Assembly (NCBI GenBank): GCA_003136795.1
Contig: PLDP01000036.1
Coordinates: 1 to 8,815, forward strand
Origin: Actinomycetota bacterium
GTDB taxonomy: Bacteria > Actinomycetota > Thermoleophilia > Gaiellales > Gaiellaceae
Length of the DNA: 8,815 nt
Direction: 5' to 3'
Shown one piece after another: positions 1-6,016 of the stretch. Both the position numbers and the translations under genes were made by a program. The notes below the pieces were generated by a model. The model worked only from the letters and a program-made list of their open reading frames with translations. It was not told the DNA's origin and ran no database searches. Each line of letters begins with the position of its first letter. Position 1 is the first letter of the stretch.

Positions 1-2
1 TC

Positions 3-91
3 GCCGTCCGTGCGCTGATCGTACGGCTGGCCCGGGAGAACCCGGGTTGGGGCTACCGCCGGATCCAGGGCGAGCTCGCCGGTCGGCGAAG
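3..91 (+). pseudogene. Transposase remnant (integrase-core, IS3/IS481-like)
   Basis: Read from base 3, the frame gives [20 protein letters not shown] followed by IQGELAG. This is the segment preceding the catalytic core in IS3/IS481-type DDE transposases, where [16 protein letters not shown] is highly recognisable. The similarity stops after GELAG, at about base 88-91. The frame stays open ([10 protein letters not shown]...) but no longer resembles a transposase, and the DDE catalytic residues are absent. The window edge hides the upstream part, so the element could be longer to the left; inside the window it is a 3'-truncated remnant. No terminal inverted repeat was identified at the break. 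The match to this general transposase type is strong, while the exact IS family is uncertain. Confidence 0.7.
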
Positions 92-136
92 TCAAACGCC
101 TCGCTACCTGTTCGATGAGTCACGCTTCTGCGTCAA

Positions 137-226
137 AACGTCGCCTTCCGCCACCTCGAAGGAGATGTCGCGCACAGCCTCCAGGTCGCCGAAGCGGCGG
201 CCGAGCCGATCAGCCAATACGGCGCC
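137..226 (-). pseudogene. ABC-transporter ATPase N-terminal stub
   Basis: On the minus strand this reads [20 protein letters not shown] then FEVAEGDV, the first beta-strands of an ABC ATPase of the drug-export/ABC-2 type, just before the Walker A loop (normally FGFLGPNGAGKST). Here the family match ends at GDV and is followed by [10 protein letters not shown] and a stop at 104-106, so Walker A and everything after it is missing. There is no clear start codon or ribosome site in frame. It lies about 50 bases from the transposase remnant on the opposite strand, which suggests both were truncated by rearrangement at the same place. It cannot be functional. Confidence 0.55.
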
Positions 227-452
227 GCGGCCATGCTCCGAGCTTTCCCGAGCCGAGCACCTGACGAATCGGACGATCCACCTAAGGTTCAGACGTGAAT
301 CCTCGCACCGGCCGAAGGTCGCGCTGGCTCGCAGTTGGGCCGCGCGCAGGCAGCGATCAGCGGCGATTCCGTGCAACGAGCCGCCCGACGTCGGTGATCG
401 GATCTTGAAGCTCGGGTTCATCGGTGGGCAGACGTGCGCCGGTGATGGGTCA

Positions 453-890
453 TCAGGCGGATTCGCGAACGACGAGCACGGGGCAGGGAGCGTGGTGGAC
501 GACGTGTTGGCTGACCGAGCCGAGTAGCAGGCTGGCGAAGCCGCCCCGGCCTCGGTTGCCGACGACGATGAGAGACGCGTCCCGCGCCTCGGCCAGGAGC
601 ACTCCGGCCGCCGGCCCTTCGGATGTGCAGGCCTCGACTTCGATCGAGGGCTGCAGCCGCTTGGCCTCGGCGAGCTCGGTGCGAACAATCGTCTCGGCGT
701 TGTCGCGGAAAGCGTCGAGCGTTTCCTGATCGAACCCGGGGGCAAAGCCACCCGCGTAGATGGCCGGCGGGATGTCCCAGGCGCAGACGACGCGCAGGCG
801 GGCTCCGCGCAGAGCGGCTTCGCCGGCCGCGAACTCGAGCGCTGCGTGCGCGCAGCTCGAACCATCGACTCCGACAACGATCGTGTCCAT
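453..890 (-). CDS. Universal stress protein, UspA family
   Basis: A 145-residue single-domain UspA protein, the normal family length. It opens with the first strand [11 protein letters not shown] (D9 is the conserved acidic residue near the nucleotide) and ends with the hallmark loop G111-x2-G114-x9-G124-S125 followed by HAPCPVLVV. This complete G-2x-G-9x-G(S/T) signature marks the ATP-binding subclass. Such proteins are cytoplasmic and usually dimeric, and they help cells survive starvation, oxidative or respiratory stress; their exact biochemical role is often unknown. The ATG at 888-890 was chosen because GGAGG lies four bases upstream and the family's first strand starts directly after it. 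A longer open frame upstream has no family similarity. The gene is monocistronic here and diverges from the CorA remnant and the VIT transporter gene. Confidence 0.92.
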   Translation of the reverse strand: MDTIVVGVDGSSCAHAALEFAAGEAALRGARLRVVCAWDIPPAIYAGGFAPGFDQETLDAFRDNAETIVRTELAEAKRLQPSIEVEACTSEGPAAGVLLAEARDASLIVVGNRGRGGFASLLLGSVSQHVVHHAPCPVLVVRESA

Positions 891-1127
891 CACGCCTCCA
901 GATCGCGCTCGTCCAGAAACGGGACGCCTTCTGAGTAAAGCAGGCCACGCCCGATCTCGACGCGCATGACGCCTCAGCCACGCTAGCGAGGGCCGAGAGC
1001 GTGTGCGTCGGCACGTTCGCGCCGTCGCTCCGGCCGGCACGGGGCCTGGTTTCACGTCGCGGAGACGCGCGACCGACACGCACACCGCCCACCGGCCGGC
1101 CCAGGTTCTTCGTTCGCAACCGAGTAA

Positions 1128-1226
1128 TCGGCACGCACAGGCACCTTCGTCGCCCTCGGCCTCGGAGCAGAGATCGTCACCCTCGCCATGCTGCTCGCCT
1201 TCTTCAAACGCCGCGACTGGTTCTGA
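1128..1226 (+). pseudogene. C-terminal remnant of a CorA-like Mg2+/metal transporter
   Basis: The frame between the TAA at 1125 and the TGA at 1224-1226 encodes SARTGTFVALGLGAEIVTLA then MLLAFFKRRDWF. This is one hydrophobic segment followed by a short basic tail ending KRRDWF, the usual look of the last transmembrane helix and cytoplasmic tail of CorA-type divalent-cation channels (typically ...FRRRGWL). The large cytoplasmic domain, the first membrane helix and the GMN selectivity motif are not found upstream in any frame. It is therefore best read as a decayed 3' end. The assignment rests on about 30 residues, so another membrane protein with a similar tail is possible. Confidence 0.45.
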
Positions 1227-1273
1227 GAATTCTTCCTCCACGAACCTCGCCGGATCGAGGTGTCGGTTCAGGG

Positions 1274-2032
1274 ATGATTCCGTCTGTGCCACCCGACGGC
1301 GATGCTCGCACTGAGGCCGAGCGACACATCGTCGAGCATTCGCTCGGGGAAGCCGCGCGGATCGGGCGCCTCTCGCGCATCCGCGAGTTCGTTCTCGGCG
1401 CCCAGGACGGCCTGCTTGTCCCGCTGGGAGTCGTGACGGGAATGGCGGCCGCGCATCCCGCCCGTTCGCTGATCATCGTCGCGGGTCTCGCGGAGGCGGT
1501 GGCCGGTGCGATCTCGATGGGCGGCGGCTCCTACCTCGCAAGCCAGGCCGAGGAGCAGCTGTACCGATCCGAGATCGCCTCCGAAGGCCGTGAGATCGAC
1601 GAGTTCCCGGAGCGCGAAACGGCCGAACTCGCCGTCGTGCTCGAACGCGAAGGTCTGCCACGACAGCAGGCCGAGAGCGTCGCGCGCGGCCTCGCGGCGA
1701 ACGCGAACGTGTTCCTGCGCACGAAAGTCCAGAAAGAACTCGGGCTTTCTCCCGACGCAGGCGGCGCCGCACTCGGCGACGCGGCCGTCGTCGGGGTCAC
1801 CTATCTCGGCGCGGCGATCGTGCCGCTCTGGCCGTACTTCTTCTTCACGCTCAATCTGGCGCTCACGATCAGCCTCACCTGCACCTTGCTCGCCCTGTTC
1901 GCCGTGGGGATCGCGAAGGGCCGCGTCACCCGTCTCTCGCTCCTGCGGTCCGGCCTCCAGGTGCTGATCGTCGGCGCCGCCAGCGCAGGCGTCGGCTACG
2001 CGATCGGACACCTCGTCACGACACTCGCCTGA
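1274..2032 (+). CDS. VIT1/CCC1 family metal (Fe2+/Mn2+) transporter
   Basis: A 252-residue membrane protein of the VIT1/CCC1 (DUF125) family, which moves Fe2+ or Mn2+ across membranes, in exchange for protons in the characterised members. Visible features in order: a charged N-terminus; TM1 (about 38-58) with the family's conserved ...AQDGLLVPLGVV core (D45); TM2 (about 64-90) with E74 and the SMGGGSYLAS motif; a Glu-rich cytoplasmic helical insert (about 91-160: EEQLYRSEI, EGREIDEFPERE) matching the metal-binding domain of plant VIT1; then TM3-TM5 (about 165-190, 192-213, 227-248) with the PLWPYFF turn. There is no N-terminal ferritin-like domain. ATG 1274 was taken as the start because nothing upstream resembles the family; the ribosome site is weak (GAGGTG about 11 bases away). 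The neighbouring CorA-like remnant would also be a divalent-metal transporter. Confidence 0.9.
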   Translation: MIPSVPPDGDARTEAERHIVEHSLGEAARIGRLSRIREFVLGAQDGLLVPLGVVTGMAAAHPARSLIIVAGLAEAVAGAISMGGGSYLASQAEEQLYRSEIASEGREIDEFPERETAELAVVLEREGLPRQQAESVARGLAANANVFLRTKVQKELGLSPDAGGAALGDAAVVGVTYLGAAIVPLWPYFFFTLNLALTISLTCTLLALFAVGIAKGRVTRLSLLRSGLQVLIVGAASAGVGYAIGHLVTTLA

Positions 2033-2179
2033 GAGGAGCTCGATCTCGCCCTCTCCACGATCGGCGCATGCCTGACTTCACGATGCTGGCCGGGTACGGA
2101 AGTTCGCAGAGGCGTGGCACGCTCGCCGGGCGCGGTGTCAGCGTTGGCGCCGATGCAGTTGGCAAGGTCGAGGCGGCGT

Positions 2180-2419
2180 TTACCGTGGGCGTGCAGCGAA
2201 ACGGGTCGCAGGAACAGCGCGCAGCGGTCGCCTCATTCGGTGGGCATGCCTGTCCCCGGTGGGACGCAAGCCTCCTGCTCGGCTCTGTGCTGCGGCGTCG
2301 CTGATCGGGTCAAGCAGGACGTCGGCGGGCGGGACAGTTTCGCGTTCGTGGTCGATGCAGAACGCGCCCATTGTTACGACGTGGCAGTCGGGAGCGGCGC
2401 ATTCATGAACGAGAGGCAT
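2180..2419 (-). CDS. Small Cys/His (putative zinc-binding) protein
   Basis: A 79-residue protein starting at the ATG at 2417-2419, chosen because AAAGGAG stands five bases upstream, one of the best ribosome sites in the window. The N-terminus MPLVHECAAPDCHVVTMGAF CIDHE places C7, C12, C21 and H24 as a C-x4-C-x8-C-x2-H set, a likely single zinc site of treble-clef or ribbon type. The second half is rich in Arg, Ala and Pro, looks less constrained, and may run past an old frameshift. No specific family or function is recognised. The protein is transcribed in the same direction as the 55-residue CxxC protein 71 bases upstream, and the two may form a small transcript. Confidence 0.6.
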   Translation of the reverse strand: MPLVHECAAPDCHVVTMGAFCIDHERETVPPADVLLDPISDAAAQSRAGGLRPTGDRHAHRMRRPLRAVPATRFAARPR

Positions 2420-2490
2420 ACCGACTCCTTTGCGGGGGAACCGGCCCATCCTAAACGGTGACGGTCTGCCGAGGCTGTTCTGCCGTTGTT

Positions 2491-2658
2491 TTAGGCGACG
2501 AGTCGGTGCTTGGCTTCGTCCACTATTTCCTGGCAGTCGGCGCAGCGAACCTGCTCAAGCTCGTAGGGCACGCCGTCCTTCTGCTCCAGGAAATGAACCG
2601 TCGTCAGGTCGTGCTGATGCTGCCCTTCCTTGCCGTTTGATGCTTGTGCTTCCTTCAT
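2491..2658 (-). CDS. 55-residue CxxC protein of unknown function
   Basis: A short ORF from the ATG at 2656-2658, preceded by AAAGGG just before the start and a second purine-rich patch (AGAGG) further up. The protein has a hydrophilic N-terminus with several His and Gln residues (H14, H16), then VHFLEQKDGVPYELEQVRCA DCQEIVDEAKHRLVA. The pair C39-x2-C42 follows a regular alternating strand pattern, as in half of a zinc ribbon or a small redox knuckle. One CxxC alone would need a partner (a dimer, or the nearby His residues H22/H51) to bind zinc. The C-terminal segment reads as genuine protein sequence rather than a shadow frame. The function is unknown. The 79-residue Cys/His protein follows on the same strand. 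Confidence 0.6.
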   Translation of the reverse strand: MKEAQASNGKEGQHQHDLTTVHFLEQKDGVPYELEQVRCADCQEIVDEAKHRLVA

Positions 2659-3084
2659 AGCCCTTTCGCCTCTTCCCTCAGCTTCGAGATATTCCTTCCC
2701 CTGTAGCACGTGGGACGTGAGGAAAACATGAACGTTGGCGGCAAGCCCCGATGGCAGGACTGAACTGACGGAGGGTTCGCGCGGTTCCGACTGACCTCCG
2801 CGCCTTCCGAGCAAGGAGACGCCGGGAGAGGTGCTGGCTATCGGCGGCGGCGGCGGCGGTAGACGGGTTGCAGAATGCGTTTCAGCCGCTGTTGCTCCGG
2901 CGTCACGACCTTGCGTCGCAGAAGGCGCTTGAGTCGGGTTCGGAGTGTCTGCGACTGCCGCACGCCGCCCACCGTAGCGCGGCTTCGCGACGCCTCACAG
3001 CAGCGTCCAACATTGTTATCCCGGCCCTCCTTCGATCGTCAGCCACGCCTTGCCGGACGCCCGCGCGCACCAGCGTGCAACCTT
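2659..3084. other. Mostly non-coding stretch with (CGG)6 and an Arg-rich micro-ORF
   Basis: No gene is convincing across this ~430-base stretch. It holds the upstream region of the 55-residue CxxC gene, a (CGG)6 run at 2842-2859, and a minus-strand micro-ORF of 44 codons (GTG 2970-2972, stop 2838-2840). The micro-ORF product is strongly basic, with LKRLLRRKVVTPEQQRLKRI in the middle and RRRRRR at the end, the latter encoded by the CGG run. A GGTGG lies at the start itself rather than at ribosome-site distance, so translation is doubtful. The plus-strand open frames here have no recognisable protein character. Confidence 0.4.
2842..2859. repeat. (CGG)6 trinucleotide run
   Basis: Six perfect CGG units in tandem. 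Read on the minus strand in the frame of the micro-ORF they become part of a terminal poly-arginine run. A run like this is prone to slippage and could vary between strains. Confidence 0.85.
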
Positions 3085-3250
3085 CGACCCGTCCGCCTCG
3101 CGACGACGTGTGGACCCTGGCCGCGAACGCCGGGCCGTTCTCGGCGTTGTACGGGGAGAGCGGACAGCCCGTGCGGTTATCGTCCGTGTAGACGTAAGCC
3201 CAGAGCTTCTCGGGACCGGAAGTGCTCCCGCTGAACGTGATCGTCCATGG
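3085..3250 (-). pseudogene. Secreted-protein-like fragment, broken
   Basis: On the minus strand from about 3250 the frame reads WTITFSGSTSGPEKLWAYVY then TDDNRTGCPLSPYNAENGPA FAARVHTSS. This has the alternating Ser/Thr/aromatic texture and lone Cys of extracellular beta-sandwich domains. Past about 3085 the same frame turns to low-quality Arg-rich sequence. A neighbouring frame, however, carries KAWLTIEGGPG and then a TAA at about 3014, which looks like the original C-terminal strand displaced by a frameshift. A TAG lies in frame just upstream, so there is no start and no signal peptide. It abuts the DAO remnant on the other strand at about 3243. The family is not identified, and the call rests on protein texture only. 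Confidence 0.33.
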
Positions 3251-3428
3251 CGTCTCGCGCTTCTTCTATGCGACCGGATTCTCCGGCCACGGATTCCTCC
3301 AGGGCCCCGCCGTCGGCGAGATCGTGCGCGACCTGGTGCTCGAAAGCACGCCCTTCGTCGACGTCGCGCCGCTGGCGGTCGAGCGGTTCTCGACGGCCCG
3401 CCTGCGACCGGAGCACAACATCATCTGA
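3243..3428 (+). pseudogene. C-terminal remnant of a DAO-family flavoenzyme (sarcosine-oxidase-like)
   Basis: The frame ending at the TGA at 3426-3428 encodes HGVSRFFYATGFSGHGFLQG then PAVGEIVRDLVLESTPFVDV and APLAVERF...RPEHNII. This is the typical last ~60 residues of FAD-dependent DAO/sarcosine-oxidase-like proteins: the ATGFSGHGFLQGPAVGE loop contacts the flavin, and the ...RFRPEHN(V/I) tail closes the protein. The FAD-binding N-terminal domain (GxGxxG) is absent, and the frame has a TAA at 3195-3197. It is therefore a 5'-truncated remnant of what would be a ~380-residue enzyme. It lies tail to tail with the complete DAO-family gene whose stop is at 3451. The two C-termini differ (ATGFSGHGFLQG versus AGGYSGHGNVLG), so this is not a simple duplicate. 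Confidence 0.7.
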
Positions 3429-3460
3429 TCAGGCCGCGACGGTTCGATGCTCAGGCCGCG
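3429..3460. repeat. 10-bp direct repeat between convergent flavoenzyme ends
   Basis: TCAGGCCGCG occurs at 3429-3438 and again at 3451-3460. The first copy starts directly after the stop codon of the DAO remnant; the second includes the stop codon (TCA, read as TGA on the minus strand) of the complete oxidoreductase. No hairpin with a T-run that would act as a terminator is visible between the two convergent genes. Confidence 0.6.
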
Positions 3461-4575
3461 TGCATGAGTCTCGCAGGCGTAAACAGATCGAGAAGCGGAT
3501 GCTCGTCGCCGAGAATCGCCTTCGCGACGAGGTCGCCGCACAGGAAGCCGAGCACGTTCCCGTGGCCGGAGTAACCGCCCGCGACCCACACACGCTCGCC
3601 CCCGGGAACGCGGCCGACCACCGGCAGAAAGTCGAGCACGAGCCCGAAGATGCCGGCCCAGCGCTGCGCCACCGGCACGGGCTGGCCGACGAGCTCGGCG
3701 ACGAACAACTCCAGCGCGTCCTGGATCGCCGGCGTCGTCTCCTCCGAGTCGGTGAACTCGGAGTCCATGGCGAAGTCGCGGAAGCCCCCTGCCGTGACCC
3801 TGCCATCTGGAAGCTGCTGCCAGTAGTCGAAGCCGTGGCGTCCGTAGTGCGGACAGTCGAAGAGCGTCTCCGCGATCGGCACCGTCGCGATCATCTGCCC
3901 GCGCGTCGGAATGATCAACCCCTCCAGGTCACCGAGCAACCCGCTGGGGTAGCCGTCGGTGGCGACGATCACGCGAGGCGCCTCGAGCTCGTCGAGGGAC
4001 GCGACGCGATGATGCTCGACGATCTCGACACCCGCGTCCGCTGCGCGAACCGCAAGACGGCGAACGAGCCGCGCGGGCTGAATCGCCGCGTCACCCGGAT
4101 GGAAGATCGCAGCGGGGAACCGTCCGCCGAGCACGTCGGTGCGCCACTCGGCCGCGATGCCGTCTTCGCGCAAGGCGTCGTACTCGGCACGGATCTCGTC
4201 GCGCTCCTCATCATCGGCGGCGATGCGCAGGCTGCCGGTTCGCCGCAGCGCATCCCCCGCAAGCGCAGCAAGGCGATCGAGGTACTCCTCCGTCAAGCGC
4301 CAGTACTCGAGCGCGTTGTCGGGCCCGAGCCACTCCCGCGCCTTGTCGTAGGCCATCGTGCCGCCGCGGAGCGCGAAGCCGCCGTTCCGCCCGCTCGCGC
4401 CGCCGGCAACCTGGCGTGCATCGTGGACGCGCACACGCCGGCCCGCGTTGACGAGCGTCAGCGCCGCAGAGATGCCGGTGATCCCGGCACCGACGATCTC
4501 GACATCCGGCGAGTCGATTCGCACGTCGGCGAGCGGCGGGGCTTCTTCATCGAGCCACCAACTGGAGCCAGACAC
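3451..4575 (-). CDS. FAD-dependent amine/amino-acid oxidoreductase (DAO family)
   Basis: A full-length 374-residue flavoprotein of the DAO superfamily, closest in layout to PuuB (gamma-glutamylputrescine oxidase) and related amine oxidoreductases. Seen: the N-terminal SSWWLDEEAPPL common in this group; the FAD-binding loop G29-A-G31-I-T-G34 with D52 ending the second strand; GGASGRNGGF (58-67) next to the flavin; the middle substrate domain; and the C-terminal flavin loop AGGYSGHGNVLG. Family members oxidise primary or secondary amines or amino acids and release H2O2; the substrate cannot be read from the sequence. The start is GTG at 4573-4575, because a TAG lies in frame just upstream and the N-terminal motif begins at once. 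No good ribosome site is visible. The lyase stop is only 18 bases upstream, so translational coupling is likely. Confidence 0.88.
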   Translation of the reverse strand: MSGSSWWLDEEAPPLADVRIDSPDVEIVGAGITGISAALTLVNAGRRVRVHDARQVAGGASGRNGGFALRGGTMAYDKAREWLGPDNALEYWRLTEEYLDRLAALAGDALRRTGSLRIAADDEERDEIRAEYDALREDGIAAEWRTDVLGGRFPAAIFHPGDAAIQPARLVRRLAVRAADAGVEIVEHHRVASLDELEAPRVIVATDGYPSGLLGDLEGLIIPTRGQMIATVPIAETLFDCPHYGRHGFDYWQQLPDGRVTAGGFRDFAMDSEFTDSEETTPAIQDALELFVAELVGQPVPVAQRWAGIFGLVLDFLPVVGRVPGGERVWVAGGYSGHGNVLGFLCGDLVAKAILGDEHPLLDLFTPARLMHAA

Positions 4576-4593
4576 GAGCCGATGCTAGCGGGA

Positions 4594-5313
4594 TTACAGC
4601 GGTTCGAACCGCGCCTGGAAGAAGCGCAGGTAGCGCGGCTCGTAGGTCAGCTTCAGGCCGCGCGCGTTCCCCCTTGCCGCGTAGACCGTCTCGACCGACT
4701 CGGCGACGACGTCCATGTGCGCCTGCGTGTAGACCCGGCGCGGGATCGTCAGCCGCGTCAGCTCGAGCTTCGGGTACTGGTGGCCGCCCGTCTTCGGGTC
4801 GCGCCCGGCCGAGACGACGCCGCGTTCCATCGAACGGATCCCGGAGTCGAGGTAGAGCTCGGCGGCGAGCGTCTGCGCCGGGAAGGCGTCCTGCGGCAGA
4901 TGCGGGTAGAAGCGCCGCGCGTCGAGAAAGATCGCATGCCCGCCGACGGGCCGCACGAACGGGACGTGCGCCGTCTCGAGCAGCTCGCCGAGGTAGTACA
5001 CCTGCCCGATCCGCGAGCGCACGTGGTCGTCCTGGACGGACTCCTCGATACCGATCGCCATCGCCTCCATGTCGCGCCCGGCAAGGCCGCCGTAGGTGTG
5101 CAGGCCCTCGAAGACGACGACGAGGTTGCGCGCCTCCTCGAACAGGTCCCGGTCGTTGAGCGCGAGCCAACCGCCGATGTTGACGAGCGAGTCCTTCTTG
5201 GCGCTCATCCAGGCGCCGTCGGTGTACGAGCAGGACTCCAGCAGGATCTCCGCGACCGACATCCCGGCGTACCCCTCCTCACGCTCCTGGATGAACCAGG
5301 CGTTCTCGACCAT
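4594..5313 (-). pseudogene. C-terminal half of a tyrosine phenol-lyase/tryptophanase-type PLP lyase (5' truncated)
   Basis: The 239 codons from the ATG at 5311-5313 match the C-terminal half of beta-eliminating lyases (about 456-471 residues when complete), without frameshift or stop. MSAKKDSLVNIGG carries the PLP-binding lysine (K40 here, K257 in Citrobacter tyrosine phenol-lyase). YGGLAGRDMEAMAIG, PVGGHAIFLDARRF and RLTIPRRVYTQAHMDV follow at conserved spacing, with R187 equivalent to the carboxylate-binding R404. The segment SMER (161-164) supplies the equivalent of R381, which contacts the phenol hydroxyl in tyrosine phenol-lyase and is replaced in E. coli tryptophanase, so the lineage looks phenol-lyase-like. 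Homology continues two codons above the ATG (T-R, the R217 equivalent) and then stops. The N-terminal PLP- and substrate-binding segments, including the T124 region, are missing. An active lyase is very unlikely. Confidence 0.82.
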
Positions 5314-5962
5314 CCGCGTGGGCGGCCAGGCAGTAGCGAAGCCCGTCGCGGAGGTGCAGGTCGAGCAGCTCCGAGGCGCGGTCTCCGTCGCGTGCGCTGA
5401 TCGCTTCGAAGATCGCGCGATGGTCGCCGCGATCGCCGGAGTCGTCGATGTAGGCGAGGAAGGCGAGCCGAAGTTCGTTGGCGAGGGTTTCGAACGTCCG
5501 GCTCAGTCGTTCGCTGCCGACGCTGTGGACAAGGGCGCGGTGGAAGGCGAGGTCCGCATCGACTTCTTCGACCGTGTAGCCGCGGCCGCCAGCGACCGCC
5601 TCGGCCTCGACGGCCTCGCGGTGGGCGACCGCCTGGTCGATCGCGACCAGCGGCAGGTCGTCGGCGATCAGCCGGCGCACCGCCTCGAGCTCGACGACGC
5701 GCCGGACGAGGAAGAGGTCGCGGATGTCCTGCCCACCGAGCTCCCGTACCCGTGCGCTCCGGTGTGGGTCGTGGACGACGAGGCCGACTCCGATCAGCGC
5801 ACGGAGAGCGGCACGGACGGTATGCCTGCTCGCCCGGTAGCGCTCCGCGAGCTCCGCCTCACGCAGCGACGAGCCCGGGGTCAGATCCCCGGCGAAGATC
5901 CGCCGCTGCAAGTCGGCGACGATGCGCTCGGCGGCGCTGCCGCTCGGATGTGCCTGCTCCAC
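5279..5962 (-). CDS. GntR-family transcriptional regulator, FCD (FadR/VanR-like) subfamily
   Basis: A 227-residue regulator. Residues 9-72 form the winged helix-turn-helix (AERIVADLQRRIFAGDLTPG, then SLREAELAERYRASRHTVRA AL). About 80-210 is the all-helical FCD effector domain with a complete metal-site set: D137-x3-H141, H181 and H203. FCD regulators bind organic or amino acids and typically control the neighbouring catabolic and transport genes, often repressing themselves too. The GTG at 5960-5962 was chosen for its distance to the HTH; there is no Shine-Dalgarno, and a TACGAT box lies 13 bases upstream, so the mRNA may be nearly leaderless. The last ~14 residues (ADGRERLVHPGA) read out of frame through the lyase remnant, and the natural stop may have been lost. 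The gene is divergent from the DUF1611 operon. Confidence 0.88.
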   Translation of the reverse strand: MEQAHPSGSAAERIVADLQRRIFAGDLTPGSSLREAELAERYRASRHTVRAALRALIGVGLVVHDPHRSARVRELGGQDIRDLFLVRRVVELEAVRRLIADDLPLVAIDQAVAHREAVEAEAVAGGRGYTVEEVDADLAFHRALVHSVGSERLSRTFETLANELRLAFLAYIDDSGDRGDHRAIFEAISARDGDRASELLDLHLRDGLRYCLAAHADGRERLVHPGA

Positions 5963-5976
5963 GACGATTGGGCAGA

Positions 5977-5987
5977 TCGTAACACCA
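5977..5987. promoter_or_regulatory. GntR/FCD operator-like site 1
   Basis: TCGTAACACCA fits the FadR-type half-site pattern T-N-G-T-N3-A-C-N-A. Its centre (5982) is 20 bases upstream of the gntR GTG, and it overlaps the TACGAT box read on the minus strand, so binding here would be expected to repress gntR. That role is inferred. Confidence 0.45.
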
Positions 5988-5997
5988 GGTTCAAGGA

Positions 5998-6008
5998 TTG
6001 TGGTATGT
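5998..6008. promoter_or_regulatory. GntR/FCD operator-like site 2 (half-conserved)
   Basis: TTGTGGTATGT keeps the left half (TTGTG) of site 3, but its right half departs from AC-N-A. Its centre (6003) is exactly 21 bp from the centres of both neighbouring sites, which is the main reason to list it. Confidence 0.35.
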
Positions 6009-6016
6009 ATCGCCGC

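Noticed and set aside
1001..1273. N-terminal extension of the VIT transporter from 1001
   Set aside because: The extra 91 residues are Arg/Pro-rich, lack family similarity and overlap the CorA-like remnant in another frame.
2031..2055. GAGAGG ... CCTCTC hairpin after the VIT transporter gene, considered as a terminator
   Set aside because: The stem is only 6 bp with a 13-base loop and no T-run; too weak to call.
2068..2461. Plus-strand ORFs of 78 and 115 codons
   Set aside because: The minus strand has the better ribosome site and a Cys/His motif over most of this stretch; the plus-strand products show no recognisable features.
4599..4612. GCGGTTCGAACCGC, a perfect palindrome resembling a tRNA T-arm
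   Set aside because: It encodes the conserved end of the lyase (ARFEPL), and no acceptor, D-arm or anticodon stem surrounds it, so it is a coincidental GGTTCGAACC.
3247..5400. 717-codon plus-strand open frame opposite the oxidoreductase and lyase genes
   Set aside because: It is antisense to two recognisable proteins, is full of Arg/Asp/His/Val in a GC-shadow pattern, and has no domain character.
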